A DNA stretch of 7,710 nucleotides from Sphingomonadaceae bacterium (lineage in GTDB: Bacteria > Pseudomonadota > Alphaproteobacteria > Sphingomonadales > Sphingomonadaceae). Location: the NCBI GenBank assembly GCA_016462305.1, contig JAEMTM010000017.1, positions 1 to 7,710 of the forward strand, in the 5' to 3' direction. This document shows, one piece after another, positions 6,732-7,710 of the stretch (its first letter is position 1; the number at the start of each line of letters is the position of its first letter). Both the position numbers and the translations under genes were made by a program. The notes under the pieces are model-generated. The model was not told the origin of the DNA and made no database searches. It was given only the letters and a program-made list of their open reading frames with translations.

Positions 6732-6739
6732 GAGGAGAG
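6732..6739 (+). promoter_or_regulatory. Strong ribosome binding site of phaB
   Basis: GAGGAGAG lies 6 bases before the ATG at 6746, the best Shine-Dalgarno in the window. It fixes the start there rather than at the in-frame TTG at 6686. High translation of PhaB is suggested. Confidence 0.75.
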
Positions 6740-6745
6740 CGACAG

Positions 6746-7468
6746 ATGACAAGAGTGGCAGTGGTTACAGGGGGGACCAGAGGCATTGGCGAGGCGATTA
6801 GCCTAAAGTTGAAAGAAAAAGGCCGCATGGTCATCGCCAATTACGGCGGCAATGATGCCGCAGCCCAGGCCTTTGCAGAGCGTAATGGTATCGCCGTTCG
6901 AAAATGGGACGTGGGCGACCATAAAAGTTGCATTGATGCCTGCGCCGCGATTGAGGCCGAATATGGCCAGATCGACATCATGGTCAACAATGCGGGCATT
7001 ACGCGGGACGCGACAATGGTTAAAATGACGTTTGAACAATGGGATGAGGTTATCCGCGTTGACCTTACTGGCTGTTTCAACATGGCCAAGGCAGTGTTTG
7101 CGGGCATGCGTGAGCGCAAATGGGGCCGCATCGTCAACATCGGCTCCGTCAACGGCCAAGGAGGGCAAATCGGTCAGGTGAACTATGCCGCGGCCAAATC
7201 GGGCATTCATGGCTTTACAAAATCCCTTGCGGCGGAGGGCGCACGACATGGCGTGACCGCCAATGCCATCGCGCCGGGATATATTGGCACGGAAATGCTG
7301 TCGACGATTCCTGAAAATGTGATGGAGAAGATTGTCGCGCAAATTCCCGTTGGCCGCCTGGGGCAGCCCGAAGAAATTGCGCGTGGCGTTGAATTTCTCA
7401 CCAGCGACAATGCAGGGTTTATCACCGGATCGACCTTGTCGATCAATGGTGGCCAGCACATGTATTGA
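6746..7468 (+). CDS. phaB: Acetoacetyl-CoA reductase (NADPH-dependent, SDR family)
   Basis: A 240-residue classical short-chain dehydrogenase. The Rossmann nucleotide-binding motif TGGTRGIG lies at 8-15 and the structural NNAG at 81-84, inside NNAGITRDATMVKMT. The catalytic set is S134 (NIGSVNGQ), Y147 and K151 (YAAAK), followed by APGYIGTEM (176-184) and a GFITGSTLSINGGQHMY ending. The NNAGITRD, SVNGQ and NGG.HM signatures are those of PhaB rather than general FabG. PhaB reduces acetoacetyl-CoA to (R)-3-hydroxybutyryl-CoA, the monomer for polyhydroxybutyrate, in the cytoplasm. Neither the thiolase (phaA) nor the synthase (phaC) is in the window. FabG-like 3-oxoacyl-ACP reductase is the alternative reading but less likely. 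The gene has its own spacer and ribosome binding site, and a small RHH gene follows after 13 bases, probably on the same transcript. Confidence 0.92.
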   Translation: MTRVAVVTGGTRGIGEAISLKLKEKGRMVIANYGGNDAAAQAFAERNGIAVRKWDVGDHKSCIDACAAIEAEYGQIDIMVNNAGITRDATMVKMTFEQWDEVIRVDLTGCFNMAKAVFAGMRERKWGRIVNIGSVNGQGGQIGQVNYAAAKSGIHGFTKSLAAEGARHGVTANAIAPGYIGTEMLSTIPENVMEKIVAQIPVGRLGQPEEIARGVEFLTSDNAGFITGSTLSINGGQHMY

Positions 7469-7481
7469 CGGCCATTCGAGC

Positions 7482-7709
7482 TTGAGCGACTTGTATCACC
7501 CACCTGTCAAACGCAGCATGACCGTAGCCGGGCATCAGACTTCAATCAGTCTTGAGCCCTTATTTTGGGACCGGCTTCGGACGGTTGCGGAGGCCGATGG
7601 CCTGCCGGTCAATGCTTTGGTGGCACGGATTGATGTCGCGCGGCTCGAATCACGAACGCCCTGTGGTCTTGCAAGCGCCATCCGCCTCTGGCTTATGGCG
7701 CGGGCATAA
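7482..7709 (+). CDS. Small ribbon-helix-helix domain protein (RHH_4-like)
   Basis: A 75-residue protein if started at TTG 7482. The core, KRSMTVAGHQTSISLEPLFW (10-29) followed by DRLRTVAEADGLPVNALVARID, reads as a beta strand and two helices of the ribbon-helix-helix type called RHH_4. A tail SRTPCGLASAIRLWLM follows. Such proteins are short, often single-domain and mostly uncharacterised; the fold suggests DNA binding as a dimer. Start choice is uncertain. The conserved part begins at about HPPVKRS, which places TTG 7482 just upstream. ATG 7518 would cut into the strand, and ATG 7446 or GTG 7449 would overlap phaB. No good Shine-Dalgarno is seen before any of them, so coupling to phaB (stop 13 bases upstream) is plausible. 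The stop TAA is one base from the window end. Confidence 0.75.
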   Translation: MSDLYHPPVKRSMTVAGHQTSISLEPLFWDRLRTVAEADGLPVNALVARIDVARLESRTPCGLASAIRLWLMARA

Positions 7710-7710
7710 A

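Noticed and set aside
6686..6745. A 20-residue N-terminal extension of PhaB from TTG 6686
   Set aside because: The strong GAGGAGAG 6 bases before ATG 6746 and the normal SDR N-terminus right after that ATG make the shorter form correct.
1..7710. Anti-phage system, mobile element, CRISPR array or RNA gene
   Set aside because: All space is accounted for by housekeeping-type genes with short spacers. No direct-repeat arrays, terminal inverted repeats with a transposase, or tRNA-like folds were seen.

Overview
The window looks like core chromosome from an alphaproteobacterium, most likely of the sphingomonad group. The evidence is moderately high GC in third codon positions, the style of the HflK/HflC and Do-protease proteins, and a PHA-type acetoacetyl-CoA reductase. 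The genus cannot be named from sequence reading alone. Coding density is very high. No tRNA, rRNA, CRISPR array, insertion sequence or prophage gene is visible, and there is no gene-free stretch of 300 bases.

Left arm (about 1-2303, minus strand): a membrane protein quality-control cluster, read right to left. hflK and hflC overlap by 4 bases and encode the two SPFH subunits of the inner-membrane cage that surrounds the FtsH protease. After a 117-126 base spacer comes the start of a Do/DegP-family periplasmic serine protease, cut off by the window edge.

Centre: a 71-base divergent intergenic region (2304-2374) separates hflK from mrp. It holds a perfect 15-base palindrome and a TTGACA box facing hflK.

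Right arm (2375-6620, plus strand): a tightly coupled three-gene unit. mrp/apbC (Fe-S cluster carrier ATPase) is followed by a Tat-exported, molybdopterin-binding large subunit of the xanthine dehydrogenase/isoquinoline oxidoreductase family, then hemH (ferrochelatase). Both junctions overlap. The unit joins Fe-S delivery, a molybdenum enzyme subunit and haem synthesis. The small [2Fe-2S] subunit that such an enzyme normally needs is not in the window.

Far right (6621-7709): a 125-base spacer with inverted repeats and a strong ribosome binding site precedes phaB (acetoacetyl-CoA reductase of polyhydroxyalkanoate synthesis). Thirteen bases later comes a small ribbon-helix-helix protein that probably starts at TTG.

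No clearly novel multi-gene system is present. The most unusual observations are two. Compared with E. coli sequences recalled from memory, the coiled-coil helices of HflK and HflC are both shorter by about 22 residues. The orphan molybdenum-enzyme subunit sits between mrp and hemH and has a divergent GGSFDRN cofactor motif.
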